Assembly (NCBI RefSeq): GCF_014212135.1
Contig: NZ_JACJVQ010000024.1
Span: forward strand, 62,001 to 126,000
Reading direction: 5' to 3'
Origin: Cohnella thailandensis
GTDB taxonomy: Bacteria > Bacillota > Bacilli > Paenibacillales > Paenibacillaceae
DNA: 64,000 nucleotides
Position 1 is the stretch's first letter; the number at the start of each line of letters is the position of its first letter. A model generated the notes under the pieces. That model was not told the DNA's origin. It searched no databases and saw only the letters and a program-made list of their open reading frames with translations. Below are positions 33,171 to 42,568 of this stretch, piece after piece. Position numbers and translations under genes: made by a program.

Positions 33171-36100
33171 TTGCGGAAGTACGCGAAGATCTTAGTGAGT
33201 GCTTTGCTGATTATTGCGCTTCAGGCGGGGCCTGTATCCTCCATGTTCCTTGCCTATGCAGCGGGCAATGACGTAACAGATCAAGTCGCTTCTCAGTTTA
33301 TTACAGGTGTGGATCTTAAAGAGAAAACGGGGGCGCCCGTAGAAAATGAAGTTACGCTGGTAGGTCAGCAAGATATCGACACGTCGACGCAGTTTTATTT
33401 GTGGTACGACTTTACCGTGCCTAATGTTCACTCTATCGAAGCGGGAGACTACATCGAAGTTGATGTGCCCCAAGCCCTTGTTTTCCCTGGCGGCGGTGGT
33501 ACCATTCCATTGCCTGATCTAGTCACGGAAGACGGAGACACTATAGCGCAAGCTTATCTGGATCCGGGCAATAAAATAAGGCTTGTGTTCACAAGCGCCA
33601 TAGAAACGTTATCGAACGTCGGCGGCGCCTTCTATATCGCGGGCAGTTTCGATCCGAGCGCCATAAATACGGATGGCAGCGACACCGATATTAATTTCAC
33701 CGTACCGCAGAGAACGGTAACGCTGTCGTTTAAGGCAGCCCCTCCTCCCGAGCCGGAGCCGGTCACCGTCACGAAAGACGGTGCAATTACGAACGGAACG
33801 AGCATCGAATGGAAAATCACCGTGGATAAAGCCGATTTTAGCGCCACGAATGTGGTAGAGAATGCGGTGCTGACGGATGTTATTCCAGCAAGCCAAAGCC
33901 TCGATATATCCTCGATCGAAGTGAATAATGCGGCTCCTGATGCCAGCGACATCTCCTTGGTAGGCAATACGCTAAATCTATCGCTAGGCACCCTTTCGTC
34001 GAAGCAAGAGATCACGTTCGTTACCACTCTCACGGAGCAGGCCTTGCTAGACGCTTTGACCGCTGGCCAAACCTCGATCGACGTAACGAACGACGCGCTG
34101 CTAACGCATGACGGTAACCAAACCACCCCTGCAGATCACCCTAAGACGGTTACGATCCCCCTTAATATTTTGAGCAAATCCGGCAATTACCTTCCAACTA
34201 CAACCGTTAATAATACCAAGAACATAGAGTGGACGATTGTCGTCAACGAGGATGAGTTAACGTTCGACAATGCCGTCATTGAGGATAAGCTGCCTAGCGG
34301 TCTTACCTTCATAGCCGGATCGGAGACGATTACGGGCGCAACCGGCGTCACGCCAACGGTGAACGGATCGGACGTTACGTTTAATCTTGGAAATATTACG
34401 GGCAAGGTTACGATTAAGTACCTAACGGAGATCGATCCGGCACGGTTTACGGCTAACGGTTCTTATACCTTTAACAACACCGCCGTGCTTAAGTGGGATG
34501 GTCTTACCGGAACGGGGATATCCAGAGGGGCCAATGTCGGCGTTGGAAGCAACCTGTTTACGAAGTCCGGAGCAGGCTACAACCGATCCAACGGCGTCAT
34601 CTCCTGGTCGATGGTGATCAATAATGAGAGCATCAATCTAGCGGCACCAACGATTACGGACACCATTCCGAATAACCAGCAATACATGGAAGGCTCTGCC
34701 AGAATCGTAGACCATCAAGGTAATGTTTATTCGGGCGGGACGCTCGATTATGATACGGCGACCAAGACGTTGAGCTACGCGTTCAATTCGGCAATCAACT
34801 CGAAGTATGTCCTTACTTTCGATACCAAGCCGGTTAGCACGGAGAACATTACCTCGAACAGCAGCGGTCAGTTTACGAATAAGGCTACCTTTACTAGCGG
34901 GTCGATTGCCTTTGACAGCACGGGGACGCAGTCCTTCTCAAGCAATGTCCTTCGCAAGGAACAAGCGGGCTACAATATTTCCAATCGTCATGTGACATGG
35001 AGATTTATCGTGAACGAGAACGGCGATACGACTCCAAGCAGCAATGCTGGCGCTCTTGACCCAAGCTTCTATCAAGCCAACCCGCTGACTAACGTTGTGA
35101 TTACGGATGCCATTCCGGCGGGTCTTGCCTATGCGGGCAACTTCAGCATTGTCGATAGTCTCGGAGCGGATGCAAGCAGCTTAGTAACGGTTAATGAAGA
35201 CAATGGAGTCGTAACCGTCTCCTTCAACCAGCCGATTACCAAGAAGTATGTGATTCTATTCGACACTCAAATCGTTGACGAATCGCATTTTACCGTGAAG
35301 GACAGCAGCCTTAACAATGGCAACTTCAGCATTACCAATGAAGCTACGTTAACCCATAACGGGACAACCAAGACGAACAAGATGTCTGCCACGCAAGAAA
35401 TCAAAAACCGCATCGTTAGCAAAATGGGCATTCCGACCACGTTCGGCAATAAGTATATCGATTGGGTCGTCTACCTGAACTCGAATGCGGTCAATCTGAA
35501 TTCGTTGTTGAACGTAGATAGCTTCTGGCTGATTGACAATTTGCAAGAAGGTCTGGAGCTGGATACGACAAGCGTATCTCTGATAGCCTATGACCAAGCG
35601 GTTAACCTGCCGAATTCGCTTCCGGCTAGCGGAGATGACGGATTAGGCGCCGGCAGGGCTATTTCGCTGGATGGCAGTCATATTAAATACGATGCGACAA
35701 CTAGACAGTTCAGATTCAACTTTCCGGGCGATATCGCTACGGCTTACAAGCTTTCGTTCCGTACTTACGTAACCGAAAGCGTGGTTTCGGGGGCTCAATT
35801 CTCTAATGGCATCAATCTATTCGGTTCCAAGAACGGTACACCGGTTAATATCGATAGCGCCTATCAATCCAGCGATGCTCGTCAAGTGACTTTCCTGGAA
35901 GGGGGCAGCTTGGGATATGGCAACCTAGGCAAACTTATCGTTAACAAGGTAGACCTGGAGGATACGAATAAGAAGTTATCGGGCGCCACATTTGCGTTGT
36001 TCGATCGATTCGGGAATAAAGTTCAAGAGAAGGCGACCGTAGATGGCGAGCTGGAATTTAACCGTATCAAAATCGACTTGCCCTACTATGTCAAAGAGGT

Positions 36101-38819
36101 AGAAGCCCCGACGGGTTATCTGCTGAGCGGCGACGTGAGCGTGGATGGGACCGCGGCAACGCCTACCGGAACAAGCGCGGTGGTAGCGGATGCCATTGAA
36201 GCGCAATTGGATTCGGCAACCAATCAGAAGTCGATGGAACTCATCTTTAAGAACCAAAAGATTAAAGCGAATATCCAGTTCGTGAAGCAAAATGAAGCCG
36301 GCGACGCGCTGGCCGGCGCGCAGTTCGGACTGTTCGAACGCGGGGCGTCCGCAAGCTCTGCGCCATTGGCGACAGCAACGAGTACAAGCTCGGGTGTCGT
36401 ATCTTTTACGGATGTCGTCTATGGACAGTATGATATCCGTGAAATTTCGGCGCCCGTCGGCTATCGCACCTTAACGGGCGTGGTCCATGAGGTAGAGGTC
36501 ACCGCCCAGGACCATGGACAAACGTTGAATCTCGCACCGGTTGCGAATGAATTAATTAAAGCCAATATTAAGTTCGTGAAGAAAAACACTCTAGGAGCCG
36601 GTATAGCGGGCGCCGAGTTCAGCTTGTATAACGACAATAATCAGGTAGTGGCAACAACCTTAAGCGCGGCCGATGGAACGGTAGAATTCAAGGATGTCTT
36701 GGCGGGGCAATATACGATTCGCGAGACGGCTGCCCCATTCGGTTATGTGCCGCTTACCGGCGTTATCGGAACGGCTACCATTACGGAAGCAGAGTATGGT
36801 ACGACGATTCAGCTTGCCGATGTCACGAACGAGCTGATTCAATCGGATATCGAGTTCGTTAAGCACACGGAGAACAACCTGCCACTAGAGGGAGCAAGAT
36901 TTGGATTGTACGGGGCCTCCGATGAGCTGGTACAGTCGCAGGTCAGCCAATCCGATGGCAAGGTTAAGTTCACGAATGTAGGTCAAGGCACCTACACCAT
37001 AAGAGAAATCGAAGCGCCTTATGGTTATCTAACCGATAGCAGGGACATCTACAACGTAACGATAACGGCGAACGATCACCATCAAACGATCTCGCTTGCC
37101 CCGGTAGTCAATACGCTTATTAAGGCTGACATTGAATTCAAGAAGGTCGATGCGAAGGGGGATGGGCTGGCCGGCGCGGAATTCGTGCTGCTGGACGTTA
37201 ACGATAGCGAAGCTGTCGTTCAGACGGTAACCAGCGGCTCCGATGGCCGAGTTGCGTTTACCGACGTTCATGAAGGCAAGTACTTGATCCGCGAGAAAAC
37301 AGCACCGGTCGGGTATAACCCATTAACCGGCGACGTTGCGACCGTAGACATCGATGCGCTGAAGCATAATACGACCGTAACGCTTCCGGATGTAACGAAC
37401 CAGATTATTAAAGGCGATGTCGAGTTTGTTAAGGTTGCTAAGTATACCGGCTTGCCTCTGGAGAATGCGCGCTTTGCTCTCTATGCGGCGGACGATACGA
37501 CCTATGATCGCGAGATCGCAACCGTAACATCCGATGATCAGGGGATTGTTCGTTTCGAAGACGTGGAGTACGGAGACTATACCATTATCGAAGTTACTCC
37601 GCCTAGCGGATACAATCTCTCCAAGGACAAGCTGTCTGTGTCCGTTAGGCAAGAGGGTGAAACATATAGCCTTGGGAACTTCGAGAACGAACCGACACCT
37701 GCATCCATTATTATAGGTACAATCGAAGTAAAAAAGGTTAATGTCAACGGAGCTCCGCTTGCGGGCGCGAAGTTTGGTCTCTACGATTTACAAGGCGAGC
37801 TTGTAAAGGAAGCCGTTACGAACAGCTCGGGCATTGCTCGCTTCCTAGCGGTGCCGGCAGGCGCGTATACCGTTAAGGAGCTTGAAGCACCTGCTAATTA
37901 TGTGAAGACGGACCGAGTAGAGAAGGCCGTTATTGCAACGATGAACAACGAGGTGAAGCTGACGTTCGTCAATGAACGCAGCGGCGATGCTCCTTGGCCG
38001 GACGTAATTGTTAACAAAGTCGACGATGCGGGCAAGCCTCTGGCAGGAGTAAAATTCGCCTTGTACAAAGCTTCCGATGCCTCATTGGCAACGCCAGTCG
38101 CGACGGGTACAACCAATTCGGAAGGCGTTGCGACGTTTAAGAACATTATTCCAGGCGAATATATCGTGAAAGAAATTCAAGCTCTCAAAGGGTATATTCT
38201 GACTAATACTACGTTGCCGGTAACCGTGACGGAAGAGGTTAAAGTCCATAATGCCGGCACCATGGTGAATAAGCTTATTCGCGGCGATATTGTCATTACG
38301 AAAGTGAATGAACGTAAGGAGCCGTTGCAAGGAGCCAAGTTCGGCTTGTATGATGGATCCGGTAAGCTAGTGCAATCTGTCGTAAGCAATAGCGAAGGAA
38401 TCGCGAGCTTCAAGGGTATTCCTTACGGCACCTACCAGTTGCACGAACTGGTCGCACCTGAGTCTTATCAGAAGTCTACCGATAAAATAGCGATTACCAT
38501 TACGGTTGACGGAGAAGTTCTGGCCTATTCGATCGTCAATAAGAAATCGAATGTGGCATCGGTAGGCAACGGCGGAACGCCGGGTCAGCAGGGTAACGGA
38601 AGCGACGATGAGGGAACTTCCGATGGCGGCGAGGCTAGTAATGGCAGCGTCGATGGCAATAGCGGCGACAATGGCGGCGGCGGAGATGCGGCAGCCGGAG
38701 TTGATTCGGAATTGCCGAAGACAGGAGACGCCATTGCTGCGATGATCTGGCTGTTTGTCGGCAGCGGAGTACTTATCCTCGCCTTGCTGGGAGTCGGTAG
38801 AAGAGTACGAAAACAGTAA
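33171..38819 (+). CDS. Giant LPXTG-anchored adhesin with SpaA (Cna_B) repeats
   Basis: A 1882-residue cell-wall surface protein. Order: signal peptide (1-32), an adhesin head domain (about 35-185), about five Ig-like DUF11/collagen-binding-type domains (about 190-910) that repeat 'TIPxxxxY' patterns, and nine SpaA/Cna_B repeats (about 919-1790) each with a (V/I)xFxK...L.GA.F.L(Y/F) front and a YxIxExxAPxGY end. A Gly/Ser/Asp linker leads to LPKTG (1848-1852), a membrane helix and RRVRKQ. Such repeats usually form internal isopeptide bonds. Start codon is TTG 33171, preceded by AGAAGGGAGA. The class B sortase that follows is the likely anchoring enzyme. Confidence 0.93.
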   Translation: MRKYAKILVSALLIIALQAGPVSSMFLAYAAGNDVTDQVASQFITGVDLKEKTGAPVENEVTLVGQQDIDTSTQFYLWYDFTVPNVHSIEAGDYIEVDVPQALVFPGGGGTIPLPDLVTEDGDTIAQAYLDPGNKIRLVFTSAIETLSNVGGAFYIAGSFDPSAINTDGSDTDINFTVPQRTVTLSFKAAPPPEPEPVTVTKDGAITNGTSIEWKITVDKADFSATNVVENAVLTDVIPASQSLDISSIEVNNAAPDASDISLVGNTLNLSLGTLSSKQEITFVTTLTEQALLDALTAGQTSIDVTNDALLTHDGNQTTPADHPKTVTIPLNILSKSGNYLPTTTVNNTKNIEWTIVVNEDELTFDNAVIEDKLPSGLTFIAGSETITGATGVTPTVNGSDVTFNLGNITGKVTIKYLTEIDPARFTANGSYTFNNTAVLKWDGLTGTGISRGANVGVGSNLFTKSGAGYNRSNGVISWSMVINNESINLAAPTITDTIPNNQQYMEGSARIVDHQGNVYSGGTLDYDTATKTLSYAFNSAINSKYVLTFDTKPVSTENITSNSSGQFTNKATFTSGSIAFDSTGTQSFSSNVLRKEQAGYNISNRHVTWRFIVNENGDTTPSSNAGALDPSFYQANPLTNVVITDAIPAGLAYAGNFSIVDSLGADASSLVTVNEDNGVVTVSFNQPITKKYVILFDTQIVDESHFTVKDSSLNNGNFSITNEATLTHNGTTKTNKMSATQEIKNRIVSKMGIPTTFGNKYIDWVVYLNSNAVNLNSLLNVDSFWLIDNLQEGLELDTTSVSLIAYDQAVNLPNSLPASGDDGLGAGRAISLDGSHIKYDATTRQFRFNFPGDIATAYKLSFRTYVTESVVSGAQFSNGINLFGSKNGTPVNIDSAYQSSDARQVTFLEGGSLGYGNLGKLIVNKVDLEDTNKKLSGATFALFDRFGNKVQEKATVDGELEFNRIKIDLPYYVKEVEAPTGYLLSGDVSVDGTAATPTGTSAVVADAIEAQLDSATNQKSMELIFKNQKIKANIQFVKQNEAGDALAGAQFGLFERGASASSAPLATATSTSSGVVSFTDVVYGQYDIREISAPVGYRTLTGVVHEVEVTAQDHGQTLNLAPVANELIKANIKFVKKNTLGAGIAGAEFSLYNDNNQVVATTLSAADGTVEFKDVLAGQYTIRETAAPFGYVPLTGVIGTATITEAEYGTTIQLADVTNELIQSDIEFVKHTENNLPLEGARFGLYGASDELVQSQVSQSDGKVKFTNVGQGTYTIREIEAPYGYLTDSRDIYNVTITANDHHQTISLAPVVNTLIKADIEFKKVDAKGDGLAGAEFVLLDVNDSEAVVQTVTSGSDGRVAFTDVHEGKYLIREKTAPVGYNPLTGDVATVDIDALKHNTTVTLPDVTNQIIKGDVEFVKVAKYTGLPLENARFALYAADDTTYDREIATVTSDDQGIVRFEDVEYGDYTIIEVTPPSGYNLSKDKLSVSVRQEGETYSLGNFENEPTPASIIIGTIEVKKVNVNGAPLAGAKFGLYDLQGELVKEAVTNSSGIARFLAVPAGAYTVKELEAPANYVKTDRVEKAVIATMNNEVKLTFVNERSGDAPWPDVIVNKVDDAGKPLAGVKFALYKASDASLATPVATGTTNSEGVATFKNIIPGEYIVKEIQALKGYILTNTTLPVTVTEEVKVHNAGTMVNKLIRGDIVITKVNERKEPLQGAKFGLYDGSGKLVQSVVSNSEGIASFKGIPYGTYQLHELVAPESYQKSTDKIAITITVDGEVLAYSIVNKKSNVASVGNGGTPGQQGNGSDDEGTSDGGEASNGSVDGNSGDNGGGGDAAAGVDSELPKTGDAIAAMIWLFVGSGVLILALLGVGRRVRKQ

Positions 38820-38833
38820 TTCCGTTTCTTGCA

Positions 38834-38865
38834 GAATGCGTACGTTCCTCGGAATGTACGCATTC
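38834..38865 (+). terminator. Hairpin between adhesin and sortase genes
   Basis: GAATGCGTACGTTCC (38834-38848) pairs with GGAATGTACGCATTC (38851-38865), with one G-T pair. The weak T tract behind it suggests partial termination, giving less sortase than adhesin. Confidence 0.7.
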
Positions 38866-38898
38866 CTTATTTGGCTGTTAGCTGAATTGAGGGATAGA

Positions 38899-39696
38899 AT
38901 GGGGAAGGTAAAGGTCATTAGGCGAGTCTTGCTTGTTATTCTTATTGCCGTATTCGCGTACAGCGGCTATCGGATAGGGGTTTACCTGTATGACGGTTAT
39001 GCAAGCGGCAAGTTGAACGATCGTATGAAGCAACAATATGAAGCTGCGCAGAAAATGCAGGAAGAGACGAACCCTTCCGGGCAGGGACAATTCATGGAGG
39101 AAGCGCAATCGAAGGCGAGCTATCAGCGACGATTCGATTCCTTGCTGGCGATCAATCCGGATATCGTAGGTTGGATTCGCATTGACGATACGGACATCGA
39201 TTACCCCGTCGTGCAATCCGGCGATAATCAATATTACCTTAATCATAACGTGGAGAAGCAGCGGTCGCAGCGAGGCGCGATATTTATGGATTATCGATAT
39301 ACGGAGGAGAACGAGAACGCGCAATTGGTCATTTATGGTCATCATATGAAGGATGGCAGCATGTTCGGCGAGCTATCGAAATACAAGGACGCCGCCTATT
39401 ATCAAGAGCACGATAAGATCGCTTTTGAAGGACTTAAGGAACCGGCGACCTATCAAATCTTCTCCGTTTATATTTATAGTCCCGAGAGTCGCTCCTTTGA
39501 ATATGAGTTTGCAGATGCTCAGCAGTATCAAGCCTATCTGGATGCGATTAAGAGACAATCCTTGTACGATACGGGAGTTGAAGCGACCTCGGACGATCAA
39601 CTTCTTACCCTGGTAACCTGCACCTATGAGGTTACCGATGCCAGATTAATTATTCATGCGAAGCGAGTACGGCTAACGGACGTGAGAGACGCTTAG
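38899..39696 (+). CDS. Class B sortase
   Basis: A 265-residue membrane-anchored transpeptidase with an N-terminal hydrophobic segment (about 8-28). The catalytic set is complete: His in VIYGHHMKDGSMFGEL, Cys in LLTLVTCTYE, Arg in DARLIIHAKR. The blocks DIVGWIRIDDTDIDYPVVQSGDNQYYLNHN and GAIFMDYR place it in class B rather than A, C or D. It should cleave LPKTG of the upstream adhesin and link it to peptidoglycan. ATG 38899 follows TTGAGGGA. Confidence 0.92.
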   Translation: MGKVKVIRRVLLVILIAVFAYSGYRIGVYLYDGYASGKLNDRMKQQYEAAQKMQEETNPSGQGQFMEEAQSKASYQRRFDSLLAINPDIVGWIRIDDTDIDYPVVQSGDNQYYLNHNVEKQRSQRGAIFMDYRYTEENENAQLVIYGHHMKDGSMFGELSKYKDAAYYQEHDKIAFEGLKEPATYQIFSVYIYSPESRSFEYEFADAQQYQAYLDAIKRQSLYDTGVEATSDDQLLTLVTCTYEVTDARLIIHAKRVRLTDVRDA

Positions 39697-39723
39697 AAGC
39701 GTAACCACACACTTTTAAAAATG

Positions 39724-39860
39724 TAACGGACATCTGCGACTCTTAGAGCTTGAGTTTCTAAGTAAAATGACCATTTTGGAGCTCTAAGGGTTCCTGGTGA
39801 CCGTTAGAATTTTCGAAGGTAGGTTTGCGGTGTTTAAGCGTCGCTGATGTCCGTTAGAGT
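39724..39860. repeat. Nested inverted-repeat element in the sortase/anti-sigma gap
   Basis: Outer arms TAACGGACATC (39724-39734) and GATGTCCGTTA (39846-39856) are exact inverses. Inner arms CTTAGAGC (39742-39749) and GCTCTAAG (39781-39788) are also exact inverses. GCGACTCT near the left arm reappears inverted (AGAGTCGC) just outside the right arm. The stretch is non-coding and could be a small dispersed intergenic element. Confidence 0.55.
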
Positions 39861-39903
39861 CGCAAAGAATAAGTTTAGCCGGTGAACTGGCAGTAATAAC
39901 TCC

Positions 39904-39944
39904 AAACAAGCTGACGACGGAAGAGCTCCGTCGTCAGCTTGTTT
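39904..39944. terminator. Bidirectional terminator between convergent genes
   Basis: AAACAAGCTGACGACGGA (39904-39921) pairs perfectly with TCCGTCGTCAGCTTGTTT (39927-39944). It sits between the sortase (plus) and the anti-sigma gene (minus), three bases beyond the latter's stop codon. Confidence 0.85.
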
Positions 39945-39947
39945 CGT

Positions 39948-40835
39948 TTACTGGATCGAACCGGCGATTTGCAGGGCGCTGTCGGCCGACACGGGACCGA
40001 TGATCGAATATTGAACACCGTCAACGGTCCAATAAAGCTCGACGAGCTCGGGCTGCTCGAACACGAACCCGTCCGCATCGCCGACTTGCACCGGGGTGAA
40101 CAGATCGGTCGGGAACGCGGCGGTCATGCGGCTGGCCGAGAACGTCAACGTCTTATCGCCGGCCGTATACGTGAGGACGATATCTCTGGCGGGCTGTCCG
40201 GCTTCCCCGACCGCAACCATCTCCGTCAGCTCGAAGCCTTCCGGCGCGGCGGCGGGCAGCCGCAGGCCCTCGCCGAACGCCGCCTTCGCGTCTTCCGCGG
40301 AGCTTAGCGGAGTCGTAACGAGCGAAGAAAGCTCGGAGCCCGAGGCAGCCCCTGTCCCGCCGGACGGCTGGCTGGCGCTCGGCTGCCCGCCGGGATCCGC
40401 AACGGTCTGGTTCTGGCTCTGGTTCTGGTTCTGAACCAGCGCATACCCGGACCCGATCAAGATTGCGACCGCCACGACAGCGGCGCCGAGTCTCCAGCTT
40501 CGAGGCGCCAAGGAACGCCGTCCCGACTTGCTCATCTGCTTCTCCATCCGCATGCCTGAGTTCTCCGACGGCAATCCCGTCTGCTTCTCCACCCGAATCC
40601 CCTCCTTCTCCGTCGGCAACCCCATTGGCATTCTCGCTTTCGACCCGATCTTCTTTTCCATCCGCATCTCCTCTTTCTTCGTCTCCATCTTCAATTCTGC
40701 CTGGCCATCCGTCTCAATCGCCGCTTGCTCGCGGATTCTCTGCTTCGTTTGCTCGCTCAGTTCCATATTCGCGAATAACATCTCGTCCGACTCCTCTCTC
40801 AATCGCATTCGCAGCTTATGATCCGTATCGGTCAT
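39948..40835 (-). CDS. Probable membrane anti-sigma factor (DUF4367 C-terminal domain)
   Basis: A 295-residue single-pass protein: cytoplasmic N-terminus (1-115), one membrane helix (about 117-134), a Gln/Asn/Ser-rich linker, then an extracytoplasmic domain (about 165-295; LPAAAPEGFELTEM, FSASRM) of the DUF4367 type. The cytoplasmic part carries three imperfect copies of a basic motif (MRMEKK, IRVEKQTGLPSE, MRMEKQ). It has no cysteine, so it is not a zinc anti-sigma domain. The gene overlaps the ECF sigma gene by 20 bases, the basis for calling it the cognate anti-sigma factor. Confidence 0.78.
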   Translation of the reverse strand: MTDTDHKLRMRLREESDEMLFANMELSEQTKQRIREQAAIETDGQAELKMETKKEEMRMEKKIGSKARMPMGLPTEKEGIRVEKQTGLPSENSGMRMEKQMSKSGRRSLAPRSWRLGAAVVAVAILIGSGYALVQNQNQSQNQTVADPGGQPSASQPSGGTGAASGSELSSLVTTPLSSAEDAKAAFGEGLRLPAAAPEGFELTEMVAVGEAGQPARDIVLTYTAGDKTLTFSASRMTAAFPTDLFTPVQVGDADGFVFEQPELVELYWTVDGVQYSIIGPVSADSALQIAGSIQ

Positions 40836-41376
40836 CGCTTGTGTCCTCCTTCATCTCCCTAGCCAGCGCTTCCCGAGCGCGGTGCAGGCGATTGCGCACG
40901 GTTCCTTCGGGAGTCGACGTCGCCTCCGAGATCTCCCGCGTGCTGTAATCCAGGTAATAGTACAAATACAACGCTTCCTGATACGGCAGGGGCAAGCGAA
41001 GCAGGTACTGAACAACTTCGCTTCTCTGCCATTTATCCAGCGCTTCCTCTTCTACGCTAATCGTTCGACCGAGCTCTACCCGGCTCAGATCGGCGGGCTG
41101 CTCCGTGAACATGCGGACGCCCATCTTGTCCCTGCATACGTTGACGGCGATCGTCGTCAACCACGTCTTAACGGAGCTCTCTCCCCTGAACGAGGTCCAT
41201 GAACGGTAAGCCCTCAGGAACGTCTCTTGGCTGATATCCTCCGCCAGATGACGATCGCCGGTATAGAAATAAGCGGTGCGCAAGACCGTTGCGCCGTAAC
41301 GTTCCATGAGCTGCTCCAAGGCTTCCGAAGGTTGCGGGGAGAAGTTGTCTTTGTCTCTCGAGCCGGCCGGCTTCAC
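40816..41376 (-). CDS. ECF-type RNA polymerase sigma factor
   Basis: A 186-residue sigma-70 family protein with region 2 (YGATVLRTAYFYTGDRHLAEDISQETFLRAYRSW...FRGESSVKTWLTTIAVNVCRD) and region 4 (LPYQEALYLYYYLDYSTREISEATSTPEGTVRNRLHRAREAL). It lacks regions 1 and 3, as ECF factors do. I chose the GTG whose first base is at 41376 because GGAGGTGATGA lies ten bases ahead; the frame stays open to 41442. Co-encoded with the overlapping membrane protein, it probably responds to an envelope signal. Confidence 0.9.
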   Translation of the reverse strand: MKPAGSRDKDNFSPQPSEALEQLMERYGATVLRTAYFYTGDRHLAEDISQETFLRAYRSWTSFRGESSVKTWLTTIAVNVCRDKMGVRMFTEQPADLSRVELGRTISVEEEALDKWQRSEVVQYLLRLPLPYQEALYLYYYLDYSTREISEATSTPEGTVRNRLHRAREALAREMKEDTSDDRYGS

Positions 41377-41540
41377 GGGATCATCACCTCCAACCTTATA
41401 GACGGCCTGAGCGCGAAATCCGCTGCATCCGTTCGAGTCCATTTCCCGGAAATCTAACGTTTGTTGACTGCGTTCTTATGTTTATGGTCTGGATCGGAGC
41501 GATCGAATTTCTATACAATTACATCAATTAGACGGATTCA

Positions 41541-41575
41541 GAGAAGCGTTTCACGAGCAAATGTAAGCGCGTACA
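41541..41575 (+). promoter_or_regulatory. Two cre-like sites upstream of the Lpl-type importer
   Basis: GAGAAGCGTTTCAC (41541-41554) and TGTAAGCGCGTACA (41562-41575) both resemble catabolite-responsive elements bound by CcpA-like LacI-family proteins. They lie 36-70 bases before the permease start. Confidence 0.35.
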
Positions 41576-41610
41576 CACAAGGCGCGAACAAACGGAAAGG
41601 GGCGGTTCAT

Positions 41611-42555
41611 ATGGACACCAAGAGCGGACGCAGACGCTTGCGAACGCGCTGGCGCACGCAGGATACCGAGCTTACTCTGCTGGCGCTTCCGACGACCATC
41701 TGGTATATCCTGTTTTGTTTTCTGCCGATGTTCGGTCTCATTATCGCCTTTAAGGACTTCAAGATCCACGGCGGATTCTTAAGCAACGTCATCCACAGCG
41801 AATGGTCCGGCTTCAAGAACTTCGAATTCCTGTTCAAGTCGAACGACGCTTGGGTCGTGATCCGCAATACGCTGGGCTACAACGCGATATTCATCGTCCT
41901 GAGCATAGTGGTTCCCGTCGCGCTGGCGCTCATGATCGGTCAATTGCACAGCAGCAAAGCTGGCAAAGCCTATCAGACGATCATGTTCCTGCCCTACTTC
42001 CTCTCCTGGGTCGTTGTCTCCGCGATTGTCTGGGCTTTTCTAAGCTTCGATAAAGGGATCGCGAATCAATTCCTGGCGGACATGGGCAAGGATCCCGTGA
42101 ACTGGTATATGGAGCCTAAGTATTGGCCGTACTTTCTCGTCTTTATGAATGTGTGGAAGGGCTTGGGGTACGGCATGGTGGTCTACCTGGCGACCATCTC
42201 CGGCATCGACAGCACGTACTACGAGGCTGCCGTCATCGACGGCGCGTCCAAGTGGCAGCAGGCGCGATACCTTACGTTGCCACTCATGAAGCTTGTCATC
42301 GTGATGATGTTCATCCTGGCCGTAGGCCGCATTTTCTATACGGATTTCGGTTTGTTCTTCCAAGTGCCGCGGGACTCCAACTCGTTGTTCAACGTGGCGA
42401 CGACCATCGACGTTCTCGTGTACAAGCAGCTTAAGACCGCTACGGTAGGGATGGCTTCGGCGTCCGCGTTCGTCCAATCCGTGCTCGGCTGCGTGACCAT
42501 TCTAACGGCCAACTGGATCGTTCGCCGCATCGATCCGGACAGCGCCATGATGTAA
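41611..42555 (+). CDS. ABC polysaccharide transporter permease, LplB type
   Basis: A 314-residue membrane permease of the LplB/YtcP class used for complex plant or microbial oligosaccharides. Six hydrophobic segments; the front block LPTTIWYILFCFLPMFGLIIAFKDF is diagnostic, and the EAA loop TYYEAAVIDGASKWQQARYLTLP lies near residue 205. ATG 41611 is set by GAAAGGGG; the frame is open further upstream without a ribosome site. No ATPase or glycosidase gene is in the cluster. Confidence 0.92.
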   Translation: MDTKSGRRRLRTRWRTQDTELTLLALPTTIWYILFCFLPMFGLIIAFKDFKIHGGFLSNVIHSEWSGFKNFEFLFKSNDAWVVIRNTLGYNAIFIVLSIVVPVALALMIGQLHSSKAGKAYQTIMFLPYFLSWVVVSAIVWAFLSFDKGIANQFLADMGKDPVNWYMEPKYWPYFLVFMNVWKGLGYGMVVYLATISGIDSTYYEAAVIDGASKWQQARYLTLPLMKLVIVMMFILAVGRIFYTDFGLFFQVPRDSNSLFNVATTIDVLVYKQLKTATVGMASASAFVQSVLGCVTILTANWIVRRIDPDSAMM

Positions 42556-42568
42556 GGGGGAGCGGAAA

